Of a stretch of 56,480 bases of DNA, positions 1 to 7,708 are shown piece by piece. The stretch lies in the NCBI GenBank assembly GCA_030681265.1, contig JAUXXD010000075.1, positions 1-56,480 of the forward strand. Reading direction: 5' to 3'. The DNA is from Candidatus Didemnitutus sp. Its GTDB lineage: Bacteria; Verrucomicrobiota; Verrucomicrobiia; Opitutales; Opitutaceae. The stretch's first letter is position 1. The number at the start of each line of letters is the position of its first letter. Made by a program: the position numbers and the translations under genes. A model generated the notes under the pieces. That model had not been told where the DNA came from. It ran no database searches and saw only the letters and a program-made list of their open reading frames with translations.

Positions 1-2
1 TC

Positions 3-1958
3 CGCTTCGGCAGCCGCAGCACGAGCACCGGTCCGCGCGCCTATGAAATTTTTACCAGCGTCGGCAATTACAGCACCGCGGCGGCTTCGGGCGAGCTGCT
101 CAACAACAGCGTTTGGGCGCTGCAAACCGCAACCTTTGCCAATCCCGTCAGCGGCATCGCCGGCACACCGATCACCGTGCGCCTTTACGGCACCAACGGC
201 ACGGGCAGCCCCACCACTAACACTGCCAACTGGCGCATCGACGACCTTGCGGTCACCGTGCGCGTCCCGCCGGCCGCACCTTCACTCACGACCCAGCCGC
301 TCTCGCAAACCGTGCCCGAGGGCGGCAGCGCCTCCTTCACCGCCGCCATGAGTTCGCCCAGCCCCGTCTCTTATCTCTGGCGCAAAAACGGTGTCGTGAT
401 TTCCGGACAGACTGGTGCGTCTTTGACGCTCACCAACGTCACTTCCGCCGACAACGGCAGCTACCGCGCCGTGCTCACCAACGACGGTGGCTCCATCGTC
501 AGCGCCGCCGCCACCCTTACCGTGGTCGAAGCACCTACGAGTGCCGTGACGTGGACCTTCGACACCGCCGCGCCCACCAGTGGATTGCCCGTCGGTGTGA
601 CCGGCGGCACCGTTACGCAAGGCAACAACAACGGCACCACGCCGCTCCTCAGCACCACGTCGGCGTCGAGCGGCTACCCCGGATCCTCCGGCGGCAACAA
701 CGCCGGTGCCGCCGCGCGCATCGGCGCGCTCAACACCGCGACCAGCGGTTCGGCGTTTTTCACCTTCACGCTCACGCCGCCGTTGGATCGCCGCCTCGCG
801 TTGGAATTAATCAGCTTCGGCTCGCGCAGCACAGGCACCGGTCCGCAAGGCTTCACGGTTTTCACCAGCATCGATAATTTCGCCGCGCCGCTCGTCTTCG
901 GCTCGCTCAACGCGAACAGCACGTGGGCCGTGACGCCGCTCCTCGACGCCAAAGCCACCGGCACCACCGGCGCACCCGTCACTGTGCGCATCTACGGCCA
1001 CAGCGGCAGCGGCAACCCGTCAATCGACACCGCCAACTGGCGCATCGACGATTTGAAACTCACCGTGCGCAGTGTCGCCGCGTTGCCCATCGTCACCACG
1101 CATCCGCAATCGCAGACCATCGCCGAAGGCGGCACCACGATTCTCACCGTCGCGGCGAGCGGGGCCGCGCCGCTCACTTACCAATGGCGCAAAGACGGCG
1201 GTCTGATCTTCGGCGCCTCCGATACTACCTACGTGATCGAAAGCACCTCCGCCGAAGATGCCGGTTCGTATTCCATCGAAGTCACCAACCCCGCCGGCAC
1301 CGTTACCAGCAACCCCGCGCTCATCATTCTCGCGCAATCAATCAACTTCCCCACGCCCACCACTCGCTCGTTCGGCAGCGGCGCGTTCGACCTCGCCGCG
1401 ACTGCGTCCTCCGGCTTGCCCGTCACCTACGCGCTCGTCTCCGGCCCCGCCAATGTCACCGGCCGCACCGTGACCCCCACGGGCGTCGGCAACGTCACGA
1501 TCCGCGCCACGCAAAACGGCAGCGCCGACTACGCCGCGGCGACCGCGGTGGAACGCAGTTTCGCGGTGCAGTCTGACTACGCCTATTGGCAACAAACACG
1601 TTTCACCAATGGCGAGCTAGCCGACCCCGCGCGCAGTGGCCCGAACGCGATTTACGGCACGGATGGCGTGGCGAATCTCCTGAAATACGCCCTCGGCCTC
1701 GAACCGGCGCAAGACGCCACCACGCAACTCCCGAGCCCCACCGTGTCTGGTAACGCGTGGACGTTTACCTACACGCGCCCCGTCGATCGCCCCGATGTTG
1801 CATACGCCGTCGAACGTTCCACCGACCTCACAAATTGGAGCACCGCCGACGTGACACACGAAGCGGTTTCCACCAACGGCGCCACCGCCACGTGGCGCGC
1901 CAGCGTGCCTTTGAGTGTCAGCAACCAAGTCTTCTTCCGCCTCCGCGTCACGCGCTGA
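3..1958 (+). CDS. Secreted Ig-like repeat protein, 5' end outside window
   Basis: The frame is open to the left edge, so this is the C-terminal part of a larger surface or secreted protein; the first ATG at 177 is internal. Two copies of a beta-rich module are visible: one from the edge to about 268, the other at about 534-1074. Both hold FGSRST.TGP near the start and TANWRIDDL near the end. Each is followed by an Ig-like domain (about 269-530 and 1075-1350) with the Y.W.K(N/D)G and D.GSY pattern. A putative-Ig segment follows, then a C-terminal module from about 1575 with DGVANLLKYALGLEP and VERSTDLTNW. That module recurs in the subtilase next door. Adhesion or polymer binding is possible, but no catalytic motif is visible. 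Confidence 0.8.
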   Translation, partial: RFGSRSTSTGPRAYEIFTSVGNYSTAAASGELLNNSVWALQTATFANPVSGIAGTPITVRLYGTNGTGSPTTNTANWRIDDLAVTVRVPPAAPSLTTQPLSQTVPEGGSASFTAAMSSPSPVSYLWRKNGVVISGQTGASLTLTNVTSADNGSYRAVLTNDGGSIVSAAATLTVVEAPTSAVTWTFDTAAPTSGLPVGVTGGTVTQGNNNGTTPLLSTTSASSGYPGSSGGNNAGAAARIGALNTATSGSAFFTFTLTPPLDRRLALELISFGSRSTGTGPQGFTVFTSIDNFAAPLVFGSLNANSTWAVTPLLDAKATGTTGAPVTVRIYGHSGSGNPSIDTANWRIDDLKLTVRSVAALPIVTTHPQSQTIAEGGTTILTVAASGAAPLTYQWRKDGGLIFGASDTTYVIESTSAEDAGSYSIEVTNPAGTVTSNPALIILAQSINFPTPTTRSFGSGAFDLAATASSGLPVTYALVSGPANVTGRTVTPTGVGNVTIRATQNGSADYAAATAVERSFAVQSDYAYWQQTRFTNGELADPARSGPNAIYGTDGVANLLKYALGLEPAQDATTQLPSPTVSGNAWTFTYTRPVDRPDVAYAVERSTDLTNWSTADVTHEAVSTNGATATWRASVPLSVSNQVFFRLRVTR

Positions 1959-2220
1959 CAAGTTCGCCTCGGCCTCGCGCTATCGGAGCAAGCACCGCGC
2001 ACTATTCCGGCCAAAGCCACTGGACTAACCGCTCGCCATCCCGCCGAATGGAACTGGTATGAACCGGAGTCATAGGTAACACTTTGACCGGGGTTCATTT
2101 CTCGCCCGCGTGTTGACGTGCGCGAATAGCAACTCGCGGCGCAACTGTGATCTGGGATTGCGTCGCGCGGGACGCCGGGGATGCTGCTGACGCTTCTCGG
2201 AGCGATGCGCCTTTCCGTTC

Positions 2221-4113
2221 ATGTCTTCACTTCGTTCTGCTCTCCTCATCGTCGCCGCGACTGCGCTTTTGGTTGTCGGTTGGTTTGCATGGAACGTCCG
2301 GCAAACAGCGAAGTCCGCTCTGCGCAACTCGGACGCTCTCCCGGCGACCGCGCTCGTGCATTTTCCGGCTGACGCACCGGCTTCGTCTCATCCCGTAGAG
2401 AACGCGGTGGCGCAGGGGAGCGTGCTCGACGAACGAATTGAACCGGGCTCGATCGCTGGCACCTTTACTCGCCTCCGACTGGTTCGTTCACCTGTGCAAC
2501 CCGGATTGTTGCGCGTGGTCGAGCAATGGCGCGCCACCTCCGCGGGTGCACCGGTTTGCTTGCGTCGCGACATGTATCTCGCCGACCAACTCATCATCCG
2601 TGCCGCGCCGCAGACCGATGAGCGCGCACTTCAGCTTTTTGTTGCCGCCGCCGGTCTGGAGCAACTGCGTCCGATCGCACCCGGACTCTATACGGTGCGC
2701 ACGTCGCGCAGTGATCTTGACGCGGTGCCGGAGGCCTTGCGCGCGCTGGAAGCGTTTCCGGAATTGATCGCCTCGGCCGAGGCAGATGGCGTGGGTTTTG
2801 GCGGCAGTATCCCAAACGATCCGCAGTTCGTTAACCAGTGGGGCTTGCACAACACCGGCCAAAGCGGCGGCAACGTGGACGCCGATATGAATGCACCGGA
2901 GTTTTGGCAGGTCGCGGGCAACACGCCCGGCCTCGTCATCGCCGTGCTCGATTCCGGACTCAATTTCACCCACCCCGATCTGCTCGGCATCGGTTGGACG
3001 AATCCCGGCGAAATCCCCGGTGACGGAATCGATAACGACGGCAGCGGCCGCATCGATGACGTCACGGGTTGGGATTTCGTGAACAACGACAACGACCCGA
3101 CCGACGACCACGGCCACGGCTCAAACGTCAGTGGCATTATCGCGGCGAATCGCGACAACGGGGTCGGCATCGCCGGCCTGCTTTCTGGAGTGAAGCTTCT
3201 CACGTGTAAGATACTCAACAGTTCCAACAGCGGTCTCACTTCCAGTCTCATCGCGGCCACGACTTACTCGCGCCTGCGTGGCGTCCGGATTATGAACTTG
3301 TCGCTGCAAAATTTCCCGTTCAGCAGCACACTCAGCACTGAGTTCAGCGCGTGCGAGAGTGCAGGCATCCTCCTCTCGATCTGCGCGGGAAACCAGGGTG
3401 GGAATAACGACACCACGCCAAACTATCCCAGTTCCTACACCCACACGAATATCATCTCGGTTGGTAATCATGACCGCACCGACCAACGCTGGAACGGCGG
3501 CGGCACGAATTTTAACGCCTCGAATTACGGTGCCACCAGCGTCGATCTCTTCGCCCCCGGCCGCGAGATACTCAGCCCGATTCTCGGCACGAATTATTCC
3601 TACTACACCGGCACGTCGCAGGCTACACCGTTCGTCACCGCGATCGTCGGCGCATTATTCTACGCCAATCCCTCGTGGAGCGCCACAGAACTCAAGACCG
3701 CCATTCTTGGCTCCGTCACGACGCGCGCCGCTTATGCCGGACTGTGCGTGACGGGCGGACGGTTGAATGCGGTGGACGCCTTCGGCCTCGCGGTGGCGCA
3801 ACAGCCGACCCGCGACACCGACGGCGACGGTTTTTCCAATTTGTTCGAATATCTTGCCGGCACGCGGACCGACTCCATCGCGAGCGTCCCAGCCTTGGTG
3901 ACCGACCTGAGTGGGGGACTCCTGCGCTTACGACTTGCTCGCATCCCGCGCACTGGTTGGCGGTTTGAAATCGAAACGTCGACCGACTTGCAGGCGTGGA
4001 CCAACACTGGTGTCACTGACCAAAGCACGCCGAACGAGTTGGTGGGATTGATACCGTTGCGCGGCGATCCGGCGCGTGGTTTTCTGCGCGTCAAAACCAT
4101 GGCGGTTCCGTGA
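2221..4113 (+). CDS. S8 family serine peptidase (subtilisin-like), secreted
   Basis: A 630-residue protein beginning with an N-terminal hydrophobic signal or anchor (residues about 6-25) and a propeptide-like region up to about 190. The subtilase domain carries the full triad: Asp244 in VIAVLDSG, His299 in GHGSNVSG and Ser466 in TGTSQATP. The oxyanion Asn lies in SICAGNQGG. After about residue 530 comes DTDGDGFSNLFEYLAGT followed by a beta module (EIETSTDLQAWT, FLRVKT). It resembles the C-terminus of the upstream Ig protein and may serve export or retention. An extracellular endopeptidase is the safe reading; the substrate is unknown. It stands alone, with 262 bp of non-coding DNA before it in which I see no clear promoter. 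Confidence 0.9.
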   Translation: MSSLRSALLIVAATALLVVGWFAWNVRQTAKSALRNSDALPATALVHFPADAPASSHPVENAVAQGSVLDERIEPGSIAGTFTRLRLVRSPVQPGLLRVVEQWRATSAGAPVCLRRDMYLADQLIIRAAPQTDERALQLFVAAAGLEQLRPIAPGLYTVRTSRSDLDAVPEALRALEAFPELIASAEADGVGFGGSIPNDPQFVNQWGLHNTGQSGGNVDADMNAPEFWQVAGNTPGLVIAVLDSGLNFTHPDLLGIGWTNPGEIPGDGIDNDGSGRIDDVTGWDFVNNDNDPTDDHGHGSNVSGIIAANRDNGVGIAGLLSGVKLLTCKILNSSNSGLTSSLIAATTYSRLRGVRIMNLSLQNFPFSSTLSTEFSACESAGILLSICAGNQGGNNDTTPNYPSSYTHTNIISVGNHDRTDQRWNGGGTNFNASNYGATSVDLFAPGREILSPILGTNYSYYTGTSQATPFVTAIVGALFYANPSWSATELKTAILGSVTTRAAYAGLCVTGGRLNAVDAFGLAVAQQPTRDTDGDGFSNLFEYLAGTRTDSIASVPALVTDLSGGLLRLRLARIPRTGWRFEIETSTDLQAWTNTGVTDQSTPNELVGLIPLRGDPARGFLRVKTMAVP

Positions 4114-4298
4114 ACGCTCGCGTGCAGTAGCCAGCTCTGAACGAGGGACACGCCCTAGCGCACCGCGCCTTCAAGACGGCGGAGTCTGCCGAGCCAGCCG
4201 TCGGGCGTTGCAAGGTGCGAATTGATGCGCGCTAGGCCGAGAAATCTAATTCCGCCGCCGCGGGTAATTTCTCTCAAAACTTCCGCAACTCGTTCAAC

Positions 4299-4330
4299 AA
4301 AAAGCCCTCCCGAGCAGTGGGAGGGCTTCA
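4299..4330 (-). terminator. Rho-independent terminator behind tRNA fragment
   Basis: A 9-bp perfect stem (4303-4311 with 4319-4327) closes a 7-nt loop and is followed, reading the minus strand, by a run of five T (A-run at 4299-4303). It sits just 3' of the tRNA fragment and is the natural terminator of that former tRNA gene. Confidence 0.8.
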
Positions 4331-4333
4331 AAT

Positions 4334-4383
4334 TGGGTGCAGGGGTTGGATTTGAACCAACGACCTTCAGGTTATGAGCTGAA
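4334..4383 (-). pseudogene. 3' fragment of tRNA-Met (CAU), attachment-site-like
   Basis: On the minus strand the sequence reads as a tRNA from the anticodon arm to an encoded CCA. It has loop CTCATAA (4372-4378), 3' stem CCTGA, a short variable loop, a T arm with 5-bp stem around TTCAAAT (4345-4361), a 3' acceptor strand (4338-4344), a discriminator and CCA (4334-4336). The 5' half is missing: the 5' anticodon stem does not pair and no D arm follows. The break coincides with inverted arms TTCAG/CTGAA (4366-4370 and 4379-4383) around 8 nt. This is the shape of a tyrosine-recombinase core site in an anticodon loop. It is probably the distal attachment scar of an integrated element. Confidence 0.7.
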
Positions 4384-4667
4384 TATCATACACTTGCGCA
4401 GCATGGTGTTATTTCAGGAACAGCCGGTTTTGAGGCCCAATGTGGGGCTTTCTGCCTCGACCGCGTTCATCAACGTTCGCTGCCGTTCACCCATGTTCAC
4501 TTTTATCTTGGTAGCTCACGCCCGCGAGAAAGTCACCCCTCTGAAAGCTGACTGCGAAGGTTATTAGCCACACCAACCTGTTAGGAGGCCTGATCCATTC
4601 GAAGCATTTAATCGATCGGTTTTTGATGACAACCGATATCATGCGTAGTGGTTGCTCGGGTTGTGGC
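4384..4667. other. Non-coding stretch beside tRNA scar
   Basis: This forms the rest of the 554-bp gap between the subtilase and the anti-sigma gene. I see no convincing gene. A minus-strand reading of about 28 codons near 4440-4520 is open but lacks family features. The sequence resembles neither flank and may be residue of a lost integrated element. Confidence 0.4.
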
Positions 4668-5453
4668 TTAAAGAAGGTTAATAATACCAGCCTTGTCGCC
4701 CTTGGCTGCCAAAATGTGAACCAAATCGCCCTTGGTCCATGAGGCCACCGCCAAGCCGTCTTTGATCAGAATTTCAGGACTGGTTGAATCGCCCTGCGCG
4801 GCGGGCGCGAAGTCGCTCCGACGGGCGATGTAGAGATGATACACTTGGTCCCGCTTGAAGCAGACCTCCAAGACCTCGCGGCCCGCGACCGTGAGCGTGC
4901 GGCAACCCAGCGCCTGCAATCCGGCAAAATCAACCGGGAGGCCCACCGTAAGACGCTGTCCGGGCGTCTCCAGCCAACGTCCGAGCTCCCCTATCTGATC
5001 CGCATGCACTCCATCGCCGTGCATCCCCGCACTCTCGGCCAACGCGAGTTCACGCAGGGTGGCCAAGTTTGCCGGCATCGCCTCGGTGTGCCCGGCAACT
5101 GAAGTGCCAGACGGGTTTAGACGGATGAAGGCCAAGGTGCCCAGCGTCGCGATGAGCGTAAGCGAGGCGGCCATCGCCAGCCAAGGCGTGCGCCGCCACC
5201 AAGCACGTTCGTCGCGCTTCGTTGATTGTGCGGCGGCACCGGCCAGGATGAGTGCACGCAGATCGGGCGGCGGTTGCACCTGACGGAGCGCGTTGGCGAC
5301 ACTGGCGTCGAAGCGCTCTTGTTTAGCCAACCACTCGCCGAGCAAAGGATCGCGCGCCGCTTGGTCGAGTGCTTCGCGCATGGTCGGATTTTGGTCGTCC
5401 GATCCGTCGGGACGACGGGCTTGCAGAATAAATTTTGCTTCGTCGCTGTTCAT
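4668..5453 (-). CDS. Membrane anti-sigma factor partner of the ECF sigma factor
   Basis: A 261-residue protein. The cytoplasmic N-terminal domain (1-85) holds EWLAKQERFD and PPPDLRALILAGA, one membrane segment spans about 88-110 after a W-W-R-R boundary, and a C-terminal domain of about 150 residues lies on the far side. The start overlaps the sigma gene by ATGA, so the two are translationally coupled, the usual arrangement for an ECF sigma and its anti-sigma. It has no HxxxCxxC zinc motif, so it is not a ZAS-type anti-sigma. The N-terminal 75 residues align with those of the protein encoded at 49943-50701. The function is inferred from architecture and coupling. Confidence 0.75.
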   Translation of the reverse strand: MNSDEAKFILQARRPDGSDDQNPTMREALDQAARDPLLGEWLAKQERFDASVANALRQVQPPPDLRALILAGAAAQSTKRDERAWWRRTPWLAMAASLTLIATLGTLAFIRLNPSGTSVAGHTEAMPANLATLRELALAESAGMHGDGVHADQIGELGRWLETPGQRLTVGLPVDFAGLQALGCRTLTVAGREVLEVCFKRDQVYHLYIARRSDFAPAAQGDSTSPEILIKDGLAVASWTKGDLVHILAAKGDKAGIINLL

Positions 5454-6010
5454 TTCTGGCCTCCTTTTTTCGCGGAAATAGCCGGGGGAAATTGAATCAC
5501 TTTTTGATCGGCTGCGGTTAGCCGGCGTGCCAGCAAAGTTCGCAACTGGGCTTTGCCGCGCGAGAGGCGCGACATCACGGTGCCGATGGGCAATTCGAGC
5601 AGCTCGGCGATTTCCAAATAGGACATGTCTTCGAGATAAAAAAGCGCCAGCGGCGCTCTAAAGGCTTCATCCACTTCTTGCAGCGCGGCCATGACTTGCT
5701 GGCCGTCGAGCCGCTCGAAATCCCCCGCCGGTTCCAATACCGGCTCCTGCTGGCCGGGCGGCAGATCCTCGATGGATTGCGAACGTTGATCGCGCCGCCG
5801 ACCGCGCAAGAACTCCCGGTAAAGCGTGGTGAAGAGCCAAGTCTTGGCCTTGTCCTGCTCACGCAGCGAACTGCCCTTGGTCGCCCACACATAGAAAGTC
5901 TGCTGCACGAGGTCGCAGGCATCAGCCTCGCGCCGGGCGAGACTCAGGGCGAAGCGGTAGAGCGCCGCGTAGTGCGCATCGACCAAGTTAGTGAAAGCGT
6001 CGGCTGACAT
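5450..6010 (-). CDS. ECF-type RNA polymerase sigma factor
   Basis: 186 residues. Sigma region 2 lies at about 8-75 (ACDLVQQTFYVWA, then KTWLFTTLYREFL, the core-binding and -10 reading parts). Sigma region 4 lies at about 105-165 (LFYLEDMSYLEIAELL, then IGTVMSRLSRGKAQL, the HTH that reads -35). Region 3 is absent, as in ECF sigma factors. It is followed by and overlaps the membrane anti-sigma gene. Its own upstream DNA carries GGAATAAA and CTCATAT 18 nt after GGAAT, the same motif found before many operons here, so it is probably autoregulated and the likely reader of that motif. The -10 box ends 6 nt before the ATG. Confidence 0.92.
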   Translation of the reverse strand: MSADAFTNLVDAHYAALYRFALSLARREADACDLVQQTFYVWATKGSSLREQDKAKTWLFTTLYREFLRGRRRDQRSQSIEDLPPGQQEPVLEPAGDFERLDGQQVMAALQEVDEAFRAPLALFYLEDMSYLEIAELLELPIGTVMSRLSRGKAQLRTLLARRLTAADQKVIQFPPAISAKKGGQK

Positions 6011-6016
6011 CGTGGA

Positions 6017-6046
6017 ATATGAGTTCTACCCGCCCGCGTTTATTCC
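6017..6046 (-). promoter_or_regulatory. ECF-type promoter of the sigma/anti-sigma operon
   Basis: GGAAT (6042-6046, extended GGAATAAA), 18 nt, CTCATAT (6017-6023). Only 6 nt separate the -10 from the ATG, so the message may be leaderless. Confidence 0.6.
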
Positions 6047-6106
6047 GCCACTTTCAAAAATAACCTCCAATGCTCCCTTATTCCGTCCTGTCGGCATGTC
6101 GGCACC

Positions 6107-7117
6107 TCATTTTTGCAACGCGCTTTCGGGGTAAAACGCCTGCCACGCGAACCAGAAGGCTTGCACGACGGGAATCGCTTCGCCTTCCGGCCCCTGCGCC
6201 TCGAATCGGCGCGCCTCCGCCGTGTGACGCACGCGCACTTCGACGCCGCCGATCCGATCCTCGATCCACTCGCCATCGGGTATCGACGCCAAAGCGTAGG
6301 CCTTCGCTTTGCCGCCAATAACCAACCCCGCGACCCACGCCTTGCCCGGCAAATCCTCCCGGTGGGTCGGCACGGGAAACATCGTGCCCGGCATGCGTTC
6401 ATAACCGTCGTAGGGTTGCCGGGCGTAATCACGGGCAAAGCCCGTCTCGGTGGACAACACGTCCGTTTCCGGATGCACCTCGCGCCATGCCTTCCAGGTG
6501 GTCTGCGTGCTCGGAAGCCAGCGCAGTTCACGTCCTACCGCCGGTCCGGCCACCGCCTTCATCGCCAGCTGCGACCACAGGCTGTGCGTCTCGCGGTCAT
6601 ACATCAGCACGTCGCTTTGATAGAGCAGGCCCGACACCCCGAATGACCGCATCTCGCCGTCGATACGCCGGTGAAAGACCATCGCCGTGCCGCACAGCGG
6701 ACAATAGGTCACGCTGACCGCGTCGTCTCCGATGGTGTCGTTGACGATCTCGTGCCACACGAGAATGCGCAGCGGATACGCCCGGGCGACTCCACCGCTC
6801 GTCAGGCCAATGACAACATCGTCGTCGCGCAAAAACGTCGCCTGGTCGGCGGTCACGAAACGCGGCTGGTCGATGGCGGGAATGCCGTCCTTGGGCGGCC
6901 CGCCGGCCAAAATTTCCGCAACGGGAATGCTCGCGTTGCTCAGATCAAATTCCGCGTGCGCCGGACCGGCTCCGCGTGCCCCCTCGCGCCCACCGGAGGC
7001 GGCTTCGACGCGTTCCGGCCAAAGCGATAACAACAGGACCGCTTCAATAAGGATGAGACCGGCGAGACCGACGGTGGCCAAGATGCGGGCGCGCCGAGTG
7101 CGAAAGGGACTTTTCAT
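6107..7117 (-). CDS. DUF3179 domain protein, membrane-anchored
   Basis: 336 residues from the ATG at 7117; a longer GTG start at 7165 adds 16 unconvincing residues. An N-terminal membrane segment (about 11-33) is followed by a conserved periplasmic domain with RAYPLRILVWHEIVND and the YCPLCGTAMVF motif (Cys139, Cys142), hallmarks of DUF3179. The biochemical role of the family is unknown; the Cys pair and nearby His suggest metal or redox chemistry. It is the last gene of the minus-strand run led by the TlpA-like gene, 75 bp after arsenate reductase. The sigma-factor promoter lies just beyond its stop. Confidence 0.85.
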   Translation of the reverse strand: MKSPFRTRRARILATVGLAGLILIEAVLLLSLWPERVEAASGGREGARGAGPAHAEFDLSNASIPVAEILAGGPPKDGIPAIDQPRFVTADQATFLRDDDVVIGLTSGGVARAYPLRILVWHEIVNDTIGDDAVSVTYCPLCGTAMVFHRRIDGEMRSFGVSGLLYQSDVLMYDRETHSLWSQLAMKAVAGPAVGRELRWLPSTQTTWKAWREVHPETDVLSTETGFARDYARQPYDGYERMPGTMFPVPTHREDLPGKAWVAGLVIGGKAKAYALASIPDGEWIEDRIGGVEVRVRHTAEARRFEAQGPEGEAIPVVQAFWFAWQAFYPESALQK

Positions 7118-7192
7118 GGCAGGGGTAGGTTTCAGTTTTGGGTTGGTGAAAGGATTCGACGGCACACGGCGGATGCGCCGAGCGCGGCGCGC

Positions 7193-7708
7193 TCATGCGC
7201 CCAGCGCGTTCAGGATGCGTCCGGCGTGAGCCTCGGCATAACCTGCCGCGTAAGCTTCCAGGGTGCGGGCGATCTCATCGCGCACGCGGCGAAACTCGCC
7301 CCGCACCTCCTCCGGCGTGCCGGTCGCGTGCGCCGGATCATCGAAGGCCCAGTGGTAACGAAACTGTTGGCCGGGGAAAACCGGACACACCTCGTTGGCC
7401 CGTCCGCAAACCGTGATGACCGTGTGCACCGCCTGCTCCCGAAACTCGTCCAACGATTTCGACCGATGCCCGGCGATGTCGATGCCCAGCTCCGCCATGA
7501 CCGCGATGGCCTCGGGATGCACGTAACCGGCCGGTCGGCTGCCCGCGCTGGCCACCCGAAACAAATGCCCGGCGCGGGCGCGCAACAGCCCCTCGGCCAT
7601 GTGGCTGCGACACGAATTGCCGGTGCAGAGCACCAGCACGAGCGGACGCACCGGATATTCCGGTTCGAGAACAGACGCGGGAGGGTGGGATGTTGGATTG
7701 GATTTCAT
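7193..7708 (-). CDS. arsC: Arsenate reductase, thioredoxin-coupled type (LMW phosphatase fold)
   Basis: 171 residues. The phosphatase loop CTGNSCRS gives the Cx5R nucleophile pair Cys28/Arg34. The redox relay cysteines Cys101 and Cys108 (TVCGRANEVCPVF) sit 7 apart, as in thioredoxin-linked ArsC. The Asp-Pro acid motif is in WAFDDPA. The enzyme reduces arsenate to arsenite in the cytoplasm using thioredoxin. Its start overlaps the stop of the histidine kinase by one base (TAATG), so the two are co-translated. It supplies the arsenite that ArsM (48.7 kb) would methylate. No arsenite pump (ArsB/ACR3) or ArsR repressor is in the window. Confidence 0.93.
   Translation of the reverse strand: MKSNPTSHPPASVLEPEYPVRPLVLVLCTGNSCRSHMAEGLLRARAGHLFRVASAGSRPAGYVHPEAIAVMAELGIDIAGHRSKSLDEFREQAVHTVITVCGRANEVCPVFPGQQFRYHWAFDDPAHATGTPEEVRGEFRRVRDEIARTLEAYAAGYAEAHAGRILNALGA

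Noticed and set aside
177-1958. Start of the Ig-repeat gene at the ATG of position 177
   Set aside because: The frame is open to the window edge and the upstream part is homologous to the internal repeat, so the ATG is internal.
6080-6105. Additional GGAAT site upstream of the sigma gene (GGAAT at 6080-6084)
   Set aside because: The base run 18 nt further (ATTTTTG) has no TCTNA core.
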